The notes under the pieces are model-generated. The model saw only the letters and a program-made list of their open reading frames with translations, did not search any database and was not told the DNA's origin. 64,000 nt of DNA from Phaeosaccion multiseriatum (lineage: Eukaryota; Ochrophyta, other classes): positions 2,046,001-2,110,000 of the forward strand of contig OZ218965.1 in NCBI GenBank assembly GCA_965112735.1, read 5' to 3'. This document shows, in pieces, positions 11,419-23,068 of the stretch. Made by a program: the position numbers and the translations under genes. How positions within the stretch are numbered: position 1 is the first letter of the stretch; every line of letters begins with the position of its first letter.

Positions 11419-12180
11419 CTCCTACCAACGCACACACCGCTCCTCCCAGCCTACTTGGAGAGGCACCAAACACGGCTGCCCCCCTTCAAGAATGGCAGTA
11501 GCAGGAGCAGCGCGGTACAGGGTGCTGGGGGGCTGTGGTGCTTTTTTTTTCTCTCTCCTTCTCTCTGACCTCCCCCCCATATGCTCGGCATGGTCATTTG
11601 TGAATCGTATGCCCAACCTCCCAATCCCACGTAGTGCTTAGGTTGATTGGTACGTACTTCGTAGTACATTCCTACAGGTCAATATCCTGCCAGGGAGGTA
11701 GGTTGGGTGTGCGGTGCGATACGCTGCACCACACGCAACATGTGAGTTTTAGGGCTATGGGTGTGACTCATCCTCCACCAGGCCATACCAGGCCATGAGC
11801 CCTTGGTCACCTTGGCAACGATCCTCCACCAGGCCATGAGCCCTTGGCAACGCACAGACACTAGTCGCGAGAGCCCCAACGCTCACTAAACGACTGTGTA
11901 GCAGTGCTCACTCGAGACAATCTCGTCAAGTCTAATCCTCTTCCATTTTCCCTCTCCTCTCCTTTACTCTACTCCTTTACTCTACTCTATCTCAACATAA
12001 CATGCCGACCATGCTCGAGTGAAAAACCCTTCCTCTCTGGGTGGGGTGATGGACTGTCCCGAAACCCACAAAACTGAGCCGAGCCCTGTCCGTTCGTTCG
12101 CAACTAAAACTGCAAACTACATTGTAGTACCTCTTTGCATTGGCCCTGGCCCTGGAACTGAGGGCGGGCAAGCGAATGAA
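11419..12180. other. Intergenic region upstream of the S18 gene and 3' of the first DUF1295 gene
   Basis: No coding signal seen. A short direct duplication 'ccaggccatgagcccttgg' occurs near 11790 and 11830. Confidence 0.55.
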
Positions 12181-14249
12181 CTAAGAGACCGCCTTCTTGC
12201 CCAGCAGGGGCAGCAGGACGGGCGTGCTGGATACCCAAGCTTGGTACTGCTTGTCGCCGCTGTACCGCTCCGCCTGGCGTTTCTCCAGGCTTTTGGTCGT
12301 CATCTTGATCACGGACAGAATCTGAGCAGGGCAGAGGGTGGCAGGGAGGCGAGCCTCCGGTCAGAAGCCAAGTGAGTCAGGATGTCGTGCCCCCCCCCCT
12401 ACCCGCTTACCTGTACAGTGCCCAGACAGGACAGCACCCAGCGCCACCAAACTGTGCCGTAGGCAGCGGCACCTGAGGGAGGAAGGGAGGGAGGGTGAGA
12501 GGTACGCACGAGAGGGAGGTACGCACAGGCGCGCGCAGCTAAGTTAGGGGGTGGGTAGAGGTTGGCACAAACACACACACACATACACACACACGCACAC
12601 GCGCACACACACACAATTGCTGAGACGCTCCCCAGCGAGAAGAGTGGAGTGGCCTCTGCGCGTCTCATTGCCCATCCCCGCCCCCTACATCGATCGATAG
12701 ATCCACTCAGCGGCGACAGCCCCCCTCCACACGCACCCGACAGCCACACTGCGATCCAGAACATGTCCTCCCCGAGGTAGTTAGGATGGCGGCAGAGAGA
12801 GAAGAGTCCATTCATGACGGGGCTCTGAGGGTCGGCCTTCTTGGCCACGCTCTTCTGCACATCTGCAGCTGTCTCCAGCAGCAGGCCGGCCTGTAAGGAG
12901 TAGGAGGCATATGTAGGAGGGTAACGGTGGGAGGCATGAGCGACCTAGGGGGGAGGGTATTGCATGGGTCGAGGGATCCACCGCGGGCGAGGGGGGGAGC
13001 CATGTTTGTTCCGCGGTTATCGAAGATTTGACCATTGTCCCGTGCTCTGCTCCACTAACGCACGCACGCACGCACGACGCACTCACCCACATGGCCACTA
13101 AGCTGTACTTGGTCACGTCTGAGACGAAACAGGACAGGACAGGGGCGGGTCACTCGGCCAGAGAGGATAGCAAGGGGGGGTGGACCCACTCAAGGGTGGG
13201 AAAGGGTGGGCCCATTCAAGGATGGATCCACTGATCCATTCAAGTTCAATTTGGTAAGCCCCAGTTCGCCGGCCCGTTTCAATCTCTAGCCCCCCTTCCT
13301 GGTACGGTGCTACCTAAACTACCTACGCTCATCTCCCTTCTCCTTCCCCCCTCGGTATTCGCCCCACTCTTAACCCACCATTCAGAACGGAGCACGCCTC
13401 CTCGGCATCGGGCAGGCCCCTGAGCGAGTAGATGCAGGGCACGAACAGTAAAGCATAAAGCCACGAGGCTATGCTCCAAAAGGCGAAGGGGGGGCCGCTC
13501 GATGTGGACGCACTGCAGCGACAAGCAGGGGCAAACAGGGGCAAGCAGGGGCAAGCAGCAGGAGGAAGGAGAGGGATGAGGTCTCTGCTCGTGTCTCGCA
13601 CTCGTCCAACTATGGGCCACGGGCGGGATGACGACTGTGAAGCTAGACTAGTGACGACTGGGAAGCTATGGTAGTGAGTCTAAGCGGGCTCTCACCGCTT
13701 GATCGCCGGTCTCTCCTGGAAAGACTGTTGCCTGTTCCGCCAGAGAAGGAACAAAAAGAGACGAACTCCGTAGGCGAGGACGCCGAGGGTGAGACACTTG
13801 CTCGTGTCGCTGAGCGAGTCTCTGAACATGTGCAAACCGAGGCCCGCCTGTGCCGCCATACTTAGGCCATAGCCGTATGACACCATATACTCCGTCTTGA
13901 TGAAGCCGATGCTGGAGATAAGATACGATAGCCCCAACCCTTTGAGGAAGAAGCTCCCTGGAATCATGGCCAAGACTTCCTGTCCTTGCTCAAGCAGCGG
14001 CTGCAGGACGGCCAGCACGGGGTTGTCTGCCGCCTCCGACCCCTCCGCCGCGACTCCTCCCCGCAGCGTCTTGGCGGCGAACAAAGACTTGTGCTTCAAC
14101 TTCTCGCCTACTCCCTCGTTCTTCGTCGCACCAAACGGTTGGAGACGGCTGTTGCCATGGGCCAGCACGGCGTGGCCACGAGGCACTGCTGCAGCTGCTG
14201 CTGCGGCGAAGAGAAGAAAGCATAGCGCGGAGAGATGTAAGCGGGCCAT
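12181..14249 (-). CDS. DUF1295 / steroid 5-alpha-reductase-like membrane protein, copy A
   Basis: Six exons: 14249-13696, 13512-13379, 13118-13087, 12890-12737, 12472-12411, 12321-12181. They join in phase to 358 residues. The family signature is LCRHPNYLGEDMFW followed by WLSG and YGTVWWRWVL, as in DUF1295 proteins of the isoprenylcysteine methyltransferase / 5-alpha-reductase fold. These are multi-pass membrane proteins acting on lipid or sterol-like substrates, and the exact substrate is unknown. The start gives a hydrophobic Ala-rich leader (LHLSALCFLLFAAAAAAA), consistent with a signal peptide, followed by a Ser/Lys stretch. It has no Phe after the cleavage site, so plastid targeting is possible but less clear than in copy B. 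Compared with copy B it lacks about 45 residues (one or two membrane spans) before AGLLLE, either by real loss or because I missed an exon. It lies 0.8 kb from copy B, in tandem. Confidence 0.78.
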
Positions 14250-15044
14250 GATTTCTTTCTTTTGTGGATCTTGCTTCCTTCTTTGAGCGAATGTGCCTCA
14301 CAGGTAACAAATACTCACAGGACGGCGAATGCAGAACATGTGAACATCTACACTCACCTTGTACCTTTACGTCTCGCAGAGCCCCTTCCTATTTAGTTCC
14401 CTCCCTTCTCTCCCCCTCCCCTTCCTTCCTTCTTCCCCACCTGCTCCTGGTCCGGTGGGTCCTATTTTGGGGTATTTTTCTTAGGGTACTGTATATAGTT
14501 ACATATTGTTACGTAAGAGCTCTACACGGCGCGGTTCACGCTCACGCTGTGGCTTTACAGCCCAGTCCTCGAGTAAGTCAGTGGCTTTACAGCCCAGTCC
14601 GCGAGTAAGTCAGTGGGTTACGAGGCGACTCTCGCCTGTCCATCGCAAAGCCCCCCACCCCCGCCCCCCCCCAATCTAAAACTCAAAAAATCTAAAGCCC
14701 GAAAATGGATGAATAAATATCATACAGTCAAAAGTAAAAAAAGTGTCGAGGCGTGGGTGGGAGCTACAGCTGCTCGGGAACGACGTGACCATCCGCCCCC
14801 CCCTTCCTCCACCCTTGCAGTCCATCTCCTCCTTCCTGAGCACCGGCAGCACCCCCCCACCAGTCGACTCCACCGACCCCCAGTCGGCCTCCCTTCACCT
14901 CAGCAACAGCACCACTTCTGCTTAGCCTCGCTCACTTCGCTCCTCCTCAGCTCCCTCCATCTCAGCAACAGCATCACTTCTATGCAGCCTTGCTCACTTC
15001 GCTCCTCTCTCTCTCTCTCTCTCTCTCGCTCCCTTCGCTCCTCC
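14250..15044. other. Spacer between the two DUF1295 genes
   Basis: No gene seen. A 28-bp block including 'gtggctttacagcccagtcc' is repeated at about 14549 and 14581. An A/T-rich stretch lies at 14680-14745, and short CTCACTTCGCTCCTC repeats occur at about 14935-15050. Confidence 0.5.
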
Positions 15045-16953
15045 TTAGCTCGGCGGAGGGCTCTTGCTGCCAAAGAAGGGGATGAAGCTTGGCGTACGGC
15101 TGATCCATTTGTCATATTGCTTGCTGCCCCCGTACTTGGCCGCCTGGCGCTTCTCGAGCCCGCCGGTGGCCATGGAGATGATGGAGAAGATCTGTACGGT
15201 GCCCAGTGCTGACAGCACCCACCGCCACCATACTGCCCCATAGGCGGCAGCGCCTGAGGAAGGGAGAGGGAGAGAGAGGCCAGTAGAGAGAGAGAGGGAG
15301 AGAGAGGCAAGTAGAGAGAGAGCGTCACAGCACAGTAGAGGCAAACTCAGCAGCAGAGACAAATGCCCCCCTCCCCCTCCCTGGAGCATGTGGAGGATGC
15401 GCATGATGCTCTCATCGCTCAACAAACTGCCCACACAAACATGAACATGAATATTCGCTTGTCGTCCTTGGCTCACAGCGGCCTGACATCACATCAAGCC
15501 CGTCCTCCCACCACCCTCCACACGCACCCGACAGCCAAACCCCACCCCAGAAGATATCCTCTCCGAGGTAGTTGGGGTGCCTGCAGAGACGAAACAGGCC
15601 GCTGGTTATGGGGCTTTTCGGATTCGTTCTCTTGAAGATGCTCTTCTGGTAATCGGAGATGGCTTCCAGCAGCAGGCCCAGCCACATGACGCCGACCCCG
15701 GCGGTGGACATTCCTAAGAATACGTACGACAAGCAGACAAGAGCAGTCAGAAGCAGCGGCCCATCCATGTAGGCCAGAACAACGCGCTCGCACACCGCAT
15801 TGAATACACCGCGGACGGCAAGCGGGTAAGTCGGTGCTCGCCCCAGGCAGGGAGGGAGTGGACAGAAGAGAGAAAGAGAGATAGAGGGATAGATACATCG
15901 ATAGATAGAAAGATAGAGAGATAAAGAAGACAGAGAAAGAGAGAGAGGGGAGAGAGAGAGAAAGAGAGAGAGAGAGGGAGCGAGATGCATCCACCCCACC
16001 CCAGCGCTCTCACCACACAGAATGGAGTTCTTTCCCCCTGCCCAGGCCGCGGGGGCCTGCTTCAAGGCGAAGAGGACGGGCAGGAAGAGTAAAGCGTACA
16101 GGCTGGACACCAAGGCCCAAAAGAAGAAGGGCAGGGGGGCACTGGGATCCTTCGGCTTGGACATCCTTTAGGCATCAAAGAGGGGCGAGCGTGGGTGGGC
16201 AGGGCGGGGTGGGGCAGGAGAGGGAATGTGAGACCTGCTTCGATCAGTGAATTGGCGCACCCGCCCCACCCCGTACCTGTTCTTCACTTCCTGAAAGGAA
16301 TCCTGCCGGTCTCTCCAGCCGCAGAAGATGGCCAAGCGCAAGCCGTATGCTAGTACCCCCAACGCCATAGTAAGACTCAGAGGGTGCAACGAGTCCTTAA
16401 ACAAGAACAGAGCGAGCCCGGCTTGTGCAGCCATGCTGAAGCCGTAGCCATAACTCACGAAATGCTCCCGGTTCACAAAGCCGTGGCTGGAGAGTACGAG
16501 GGAGAGCCCCAGTCCCTTCACAAAGAAGCTCCCTGGTATGCCCGCCAGCACGGCGAGTGCTCCGTCCAGGAGGACTTTTCCAATCTCGGCAGGAGCGAGA
16601 ATGCCCCCTCGGAGCGTCTGTGCAGCCCTCAGAGAAGAATGGGGCGTGTGCCGTTGGAGGGCGCGGCCTTTGGCTTTCCGCCCTGCTGCATTAGCTTTCC
16701 GCCCTGCAACGTTCTGTTGCTGACGGGTGAGGGCTTCTTCTTTCTCCCCCTGTACTCTGCTGCTGAATCTTCGGCTCTTCTGGCCACTACTTCTCCGCGC
16801 TGTGATGACTCCCGTTCGCCTGCCCTTGACGCTTCTGTACGTTTGGCCGGTGGCGTGCGGCATCAGCAGAGCTGTGGACGGCCCCACATTAAACACGAAG
16901 CTTTGTGCGACGCTGAGGATCAATAGGAGCAAGCATGAGCACAGGCGCACCAT
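15045..16953 (-). CDS. DUF1295 / steroid 5-alpha-reductase-like membrane protein, copy B, plastid-type leader
   Basis: Four exons: 16953-16277, 16165-16014, 15836-15528, 15253-15045; 448 residues in phase. It carries the same signature as copy A: LCRHPNYLGEDIFW, WLSG, then YGAVWWRWVLSALGTVQ. It also has the classic family segment WLGLLLEAISDYQK before it. I chose the ATG at 16953 over one at 17004 because it gives a clean leader, MVRLCSCLLLLILSVAQ-SFVF. The hydrophobic core followed by AQS-F resembles the ASAF motif of complex-plastid targeting, and a basic Ser/Arg-rich stretch follows. A membrane reductase or methyltransferase-like role on lipids is the family expectation; the substrate is not known. 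Three intron positions are shared with copy A, and copy A has two more. It is divergently arranged with the LRR gene, 193 bp apart. Confidence 0.82.
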
Positions 16954-17146
16954 CGTGCCGCCTTGAACGCGATGGGATGGGGTTTTGGTTGCGGCCAGAT
17001 CCACGTCCGGATTTCGTAAGTCAACGAGACGTTACGGCGATAGGGAGAGGGAGAGGGAGAATATAGGAGCAGAAAAGCCGCAGCAACAGCGACTGAGGGT
17101 GGGATTCGAAAGAAGCGAGAGAGCGAGGAGATTAAGCTCGCCCGAG

Positions 17147-18701
17147 ATGGTGCTTCCACGGGCGACCGTCATCACCCCGGAGTTGATAAAGAAGAAGACG
17201 GGGGAGTATGACTTGGAAGTTGTCCAGTGGTTGGATCTTCGAAGCCTCGGGATCTCTGTCGTGCGAAATAGTCTTTCTCTCTGCTCCAACCTGGTGGAGC
17301 TTAATCTCAGCCACAACAAGGTAGGAAGAGAGCTGCTCTTCTTGTGTAAAGTTATCTCCCACCCTCTCTCTCATCCAGCCCCTCCTCTGCGCCTGCCTCG
17401 GTCTGTACACTTGCTCCCCGCAGCTGGAGAAGGTGGAAGGTCTGGACGCCTGCGTGGAGCTGGAGCGGCTATTTCTCGCCTCCAACCGTATCACCTCCAT
17501 GTGCGAGGGGTTGCGGACGCTTCAGAAGCTTGAGTTCCTGGACCTGAAGGACAATCTCATAGCCGATGTGGGACACGTTTCCGGCCTGTCCTCGGTGGGT
17601 ACTGGTATAATGTCTTTCTTCCACAACTCTATGAGCCATTTTCGACTCCCACAACCCTCCCATTGCCCCGTCTTCCTTTCCTGGCTTTCGCTGCCTCGCC
17701 CCTACCTCGTGCTTGTGCTAATTCTTCTCCTCCCCACTCCGCGCCACCCCTCGCTCTGCGCCCCCTATCCCCCCCGTCTCCTCTCCCCCCACCGCAGCTC
17801 GGGAGCCTCAAGACGCTCCACCTGCAGCAGTACGGAGGCGAGCAGGCCAACCCGGTGTGCAAGCACCCTTCCTACCACAGCATCACGACTCGGAAGCTGC
17901 CCCGCCTGGAGATCCTCGACGGAGAGAGTACCAACCTCCGCGACTGCATGGCGGGAGTGGTGCTCGAGCAGCTCGTTGCCGACCCCGAGGTCCTCAGGAC
18001 CCCCGAGCCCGAGCGCTGGTGCAAGGGCTTCGAGTGGGACTTGCCGCCCCTGGAGGACCGAGAGGCGGCCATTGATGACGCTGTGCATGCCGTGAGGGTG
18101 AGTGACTGAGTGAGGGGCGGAGGGAGAGAGGTAGAGACGGAGGGAGGGAGGGAGGGAGAAAGAAATCGATCCCAGACGTGCTACCGAAGCGTCTGCTATT
18201 GACCCCCGGCAGCAACAGATAGCTGGCCCATATGACCGTATCGCGCCGGCTGACGCCAGGGGCAGCAGGTAGCAGGTAGCGGGTAGCAGGTAGCAGGTAG
18301 CAGGTAGCAGGTAGCAGGTAGCAGGTAGCAGGTAACACATCAGGGGTCGAGAGGGAGGCTTCCGACACAGCCCCCCCCGCCCCTTGCCTCTTGCTTCGTC
18401 TGCTCTACCATCCAACACGGGAACGAACTGCACACGTCCTTCCCCATCCCTTCTTTACCTACTCATCCCACCACCAACGCACTACAAACACCCGCCATGT
18501 CTATCCTCTGCGGGGTGTCAGGACTTGCTACGGGAGTGCTCTGCCCTAGTGGACAGGGAGATGGCCGAGGCGTTGGGCGACAACTACGCGTGTGCCGAGG
18601 GGGTGCAGGAGGTGGTGGGAGGGGCCGAGGGAAAGGGGGGCGTGGGGAAGGCAGCGCCCAGGAGGAGGAGGCGCTCTTCTTCGAGGACGACGACGGATTG
18701 A
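17147..18701 (+). CDS. Leucine-rich-repeat protein, SDS22/LRRC-like
   Basis: Four exons: 17147-17320, 17424-17594, 17798-18097, 18522-18701; all introns are phase 0 and the product is 274 residues. It has about five LRRs of the short SDS22 type (VVQWLDLRSLGI, LVELNLSHNKL, LERLFLASNRI, LEFLDLKDNLI, LKTLHL). An LRR cap follows (NPVCKHPSYH, then LPRLEILDG). The C-terminal third is charged and ends in an Arg/Ser-rich basic tail. Such proteins are cytosolic or ciliary scaffolds that bind partners through the concave face. No signal peptide is seen. The ATG lies just after the divergent promoter shared with DUF1295 copy B. Confidence 0.85.
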
Positions 18702-19889
18702 AAAAGTGGAGGTGTTTATTACTACGTAGTATAGTGTATGATCAATCGGAGCACACGCGGTGCAGCGCTAAGGGGCTTTCCATCACATCATTTTTAAAAA
18801 CGCTTCAACATGGCGTGGGGAACGGCACGCCCCCCTTTCAAAAAGAGCACAAAGGTGACGTAAGCTCACGTAAGCTCACGTAAGCTCATTCCCCCCCGAG
18901 CGTGCGCTTAAGCTGCTTGCCCTGCCCTTCTCCCTCGAAGCAGACGGACGGATGTCCCTGGAGCCCACGCAGGTAGGAGGGAGGTAAGAGGGAGGTAGAG
19001 CGCCCATAGTGTATCCCTTCCGAAGGAGAAGGCTGTGCAATGCTCCTCCCCTCGTCCTCACGCCGCCTCACCTCCACCCCTAAGCTTTGCTTCGCTTCGC
19101 TTCGAGTGCGGTGCACGCTCCGTGGATGGATGGGCTTGTCGCAGCCCCCTCTCACCTCCCTCCCGTGGTCCTCTTCTGGTGACCAAGAGAGGAAGATAAG
19201 ACGCAGGCGGGAGGGGCACACGAGACGCGACGCTCCTCTGTCGCCCATCAGCAGCTGCTGCCGGTGTGTGTGGCCTGTATACATGGGCGAAAAACACCAC
19301 CCCCCCCCCCCCATCCCCTCCCATGTGCTAGGCGGTGCTCCTGCTGGGCAACATTCCAAAGAAGATGCCCCTGATCATCGCCGGGGAGAGGAGGAGGACG
19401 GCGGCAAGCACGCCCCCTCCGTGCTGAGCGTCGCAGAGGACGAGAGGGGGGCAAAGAGGCAAAGAGGGGGAGGTGGTCTCCACACAGCCTTCTGCTGCAC
19501 GGGCGTGAATACGCTCGCACACAGGCTATGCGCGTGGAGCTTTCGGTCCAGCGATGTTTCCTTCCCTGCGGGGTATTTGCTCCGTCTCCTGCGGGCTATT
19601 TGCCCGTCTCCCCTCCCAGTTGTGCATCCGAGGTGATCCCCCCACCCCCCCGTTGGCCACAGCAACGCGCAGATGCACACGCGCGCCACAGCACATCAGA
19701 GCAGGGTACGGCAGAGCACAGCCTACTCCTTGGGCCGCTCACAGTCCTCCCTGCCCCCCCTGCGGCTTAAAGGCTGCATTCTGAGCGGGGGCTCATGTCT
19801 TGCAGCCTGTTCCGCCACTTCCAGCGCTAAGGAGCTCCTTCGGTGCTTGTAAAGCCGCACACACAATCCGTTGAGACAAAAGTCTGCCT
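18702..19889. other. Intergenic region between two convergent genes
   Basis: 1.2 kb with no recognisable gene on either strand. Open frames here have no family motif, no splice-consistent partner exons and strong Pro/Arg bias. A short tandem 'gtaagctcac' repeat lies at 18860-18887. Confidence 0.5.
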
Positions 19890-20378
19890 CTACCTCTCCA
19901 GCCTCCTTCCCTGCGCCTGCTTGAACAGAGCGCGAGCAATGACGCCTGCCACCTTCTCGTAGGTCAGGAAGGTGAAGGCCGCCGTAAGCACGGTGTGGAG
20001 CAGCTTCGCCGTCACCCCCTGGAAAAGACCGGCCACGCCCCTCTCACGGAACGCTTCCACGAGGCAGCCCACCATACGCCTCCAGCATGCGACGAAGCTG
20101 TCCGCCTCGAGGGAGTGGCTACTCTGAGAAACCTGCCCTCCCTGCCCCTTGCCCCTCCCGTCGCTCTTCTTCATCTCTTCATTCTCCCCCCCGTCTCCCC
20201 CCTCCTCTTGCTCTCTGCTGGCCTGGGCCCTCAGCTTTGTCTGTGCAAGTTGGAGTGGGTACGTGGCGACGGTGGCTACTGCCTTGGCCGCGGCTCCCAG
20301 GAGGAAAGCCTCGTGACCGTGTAGGGTGCCATCCGCACTACGCGAGGACAGGATGGCCTGCAAGGAAAGGGGTGAGCG

Positions 20379-20413
<35 letters not shown>

Positions 20414-20707
20414 GCATGGAGGGAGGGAGCAGAGATAGACTGATAAGAGGGAAGACGTCGCAGGGCGGGAACGGATAAGAGGAAGAGGCGAGAATGATGA
20501 GAGAGCCCAACCTGGCGCTCTGACGGGGCAACACGTGTAGGCCCACAGAGGCCAGTGACAAAGGGGCAGGGCAAGTCACTCAGTGACTTCTCACTCACCC
20601 GCTTGATCCTCTCGTAGAAAACGAATTGGATGATCGGGTTTGACACCAGAAATAGGCTCGGCATCGTGCCTGTTCCACGCAGCGCCCAGATCAAGGCGCC
20701 AGCGACG

Positions 20708-20748
<41 letters not shown>

Positions 20749-21452
20749 CGAGCACAGTGGGTCAACATCAAACTCGCTGCAAATCCTCCCCCCAAAAACG
20801 CAAACACTGAGTCCTTTTGCCAACACCCCTTCTTGAGCCAACATCACGCACGCACGCACGCAAGCACGCACGCACCTGACCACAGGCCCGCTACCCCCTC
20901 TGCCCTGTACGTGTCAGACAGAGTGGAGAACAAGGCCCTCAGGCCACCGCTGCGCTTGGAGCCGCCAACAGCATCTTGCGGAGCGCCTCGACGCGTCTTG
21001 ATTCGCGTGTTGGCCACCCAAAGGGGGGTGGTCGCCAACACGTTGACCACACCCGCCACAAGCGAAACCACGGTACTCTCCAGTACGCTAATATGGACGG
21101 GCCCACTCCTGCTCCCAGGCAAAGAGAGGCCAAGCTTGTGCTTCTTGCTGAATAGGAAGAGGGCCTTGAGCCCACTGAAGAGGTAGAAGAAGACGAAGTT
21201 GCTAATGCCCATGGTAAAGAGCACGGGGGCCACTCCTCTGTACAGCGAACCTTTGCCATACTTGGTGTCCATCAAGCGAAGCAGCCCCCGCACTCCACGC
21301 TGCTTGCACTCCCTCGCCAGCTCGTCGTCCACCTGGAACAGCGTCCGGATCTGATCCAGCGGGAATAGCAGCCCCATAGAAACAATGCCGCCAACCGCCC
21401 CCGCCAATGCGTGAGCAAGGGGAGGGACAGTCGTGAGGGCGGACGATGCCAT
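19890..21452 (-). CDS. Mitochondrial-carrier-family protein, peroxisomal PMP34 (SLC25A17)-like
   Basis: Three exons: 21452-20876, 20669-20599, 20357-19890; 371 residues, exactly in phase. All three carrier signatures are present: FPLDQIRTLFQ, then TTPLWVANTRIKTR, then TYPLQLAQTKLRAQ. The second and third are typical of the PMP34/PXN/ANT1 branch, which has PLW..NTR and YPLQ..Q. That branch exchanges ATP, CoA or NAD across the peroxisomal membrane. Six membrane spans can be placed. Low-complexity insertions occur after repeat 2 (Gly/Ser-rich) and after repeat 3 (an acidic and basic stretch of about 45 residues). The ATG at 21482 would add ten residues; 21452 (MASSAL) is preferred because it sits just before the first span. 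The substrate is inferred from family resemblance only. A peroxisomal-type acyl-CoA ligase lies 4.3 kb away. Confidence 0.85.
20380..20745. repeat. Dinucleotide runs in the two carrier-gene introns
   Basis: A (CA)n run lies at about 20382-20410, and a (GA)n run of about 35 bp at 20710-20745. On the coding (minus) strand the second reads (TC)n, not far upstream of the acceptor of exon 2. Confidence 0.85.
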
Positions 21453-21856
21453 GGTGCCAGGCGGTACGGCACGCTCAGTCAAGAGGAATGAGCAGAAGGA
21501 GAAGCGAGGCTTCCACGCTCACGCTACCTCACACTGATACTACGCTACAGCTTCACAACGCAGCATGCATTGTGCCCTTTTACACCACTCTCTCCACAAC
21601 CTCGACCTCCTCGGCCGCTGAGCCTCTCCTTGACCACACCACTGCCTCCCTACCACACCCCCTTCCCTCCTCTCCCTCCGGGAGCAGAATATCCCAAGAA
21701 GGTAGTGTTAGGAGTGGAAGGGGGGAGGATGTAATAAGGGGAGGAGGGGAATTGTCCAGAGATGGCAGTCTACTTTTTTGAACCTACTTTCCCCTTCCTT
21801 TTCCTCTCTTTTCTCTTTTCTTCCCCTCTCCTTCCCCTTCTGCTGCAGATAGAGCG
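21453..21856. promoter_or_regulatory. Divergent promoter region between the carrier and family-X copy 1
   Basis: About 400 bp separates two divergently transcribed start codons, so it must hold both promoters. It becomes pyrimidine-rich (CTTTTCCTC) just before the ATG at 21857. No clear TATA box is seen. Confidence 0.4.
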
Positions 21857-23068
21857 ATGAGGAGAAGCTCAGCAGCGACTGCGCAGAGTGCGATGGGTGC
21901 AAGCCCGGAGGATATCGAAATCGTCGACTTGAGCTCACCGAGAGGGGAGGAGGAACGGCAGGCTGTCTCTCTCATTAGCGAGCAGGCGGGGGGGAGCGGG
22001 GAGGATGGAGTCTCAGACATGTTTGCCGCCAGGACTGTTGACTCCACGACGGCAAACGATGAGGGGTGGCTGGCCTACTTTGGCCTGAAGACGGCGACGC
22101 ACCTTGTTGCAGACTCCAAAGGCGACGCGTATGACAATGGTGCGTGCTGCTACTGGTGATGCTTTGGAGTGGGCGAGGAAGCGAGGACGACAGCCTGTAT
22201 TAACACCACTCTGTCAATCGAGTGCATCGGTCCTCTCCCTTTTCTCTAAGTCTCCTATCTCTCCTCTTCTTCTCCCTCCCCTCCTCTCTCGGTCCCTCTC
22301 TGTCTCTCCATCACCCCCCGCCCTGCCCTCAGGCTGGAGGGCGGCCCGTGTCGCGGTGAACGGCCTCGGAGAGATGACTGTGACGGACTGTCGCAGAGGC
22401 ACCTCCTCCTTCCAGGCAGACTCTTCCGCCGAGAGCTGCACGATCCAGCTTAACCACAACAGTTGCGTCGGGGAGATGTTTCTGGTGAGTGACGCCTCGC
22501 CGTGCCGGGTGCTGCAGGAAGCGCCGCAGTCCGAGGGGGACCAAGAAAAACTTGGAGCCGCGTCAGGAGGTGAGAGAGAGCCGATCATGAGAGCCGATCA
22601 TGAGCCCCCGTGGAAGGGAGGGGGGCTCCGGAGCACGGCAGGCTCTCAAAGGCATGTTGTATTTTATTTTTCTGAAGTAAATTTCATTGAAATGAAGGAC
22701 CGGCAAGTCCCTCTGTGCAAAGGGTTTGTGTTTGTCCTCCCCCTCGCTCGGCCTGTGTGGGAGGAGAGCCTCCGTTCCGAGCTGCGCCTTCATTGTCATC
22801 ATTGACTCCTTCTAACGACGCCCCCTTACCCCCCCCCCCCTTCGCTGCTGCTGCTGGACCGCCGGCTTAAACCCTCTCTCTCTTACCCTCGCCAGATTGC
22901 TGGACGTACACTGTCTCTGAGGGGACGGAGCAGCGGAGAGTGGAGTTCAGAGCCGCCTTCGGACACCCCAGCAGAGAGGTGCTCGAGGCTCTGCACCGGA
23001 AGATGACGGAAGTAGTGCGCGCCAGGAAGAACGTGCTTTACAACTTGAAGATTAACTGCAAGAGGTAA
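21857..23068 (+). CDS. Unrecognised small protein, tandem family X copy 1
   Basis: Exons: 21857-22139, 22333-22569, 22642 to about 22730 (3' end unresolved), 22896-23068. The last junction must be phase 1, and I could not find a strong donor for it. Comparison with copy 2 supports each exon. Shared anchors, in order: MFAARTVDS, then DSKGDAYDNGWRAARV, CVGEMF, a Val/Phe-rich strand (HVVFYF against GMLWCF), and W..T....VEF with a C-terminal helix EVVRARKNVLYNLK. Length is about 250 residues with no signal peptide or membrane span. The alternation of strands and a final amphipathic helix recalls a PH-like fold, but this is only an impression. No known motif is recognised. Confidence 0.6.

Noticed and set aside
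16954-17004. Upstream in-frame ATG for DUF1295 copy B
   Set aside because: It would add 17 polar residues before the signal peptide and hide it; the ATG at 16953 gives a clean leader.
18876-19690. Several frames of 60-200 codons on both strands between the LRR and carrier genes
   Set aside because: They overlap each other, have no recognisable domain, and no acceptor/donor pairs that extend them in phase.
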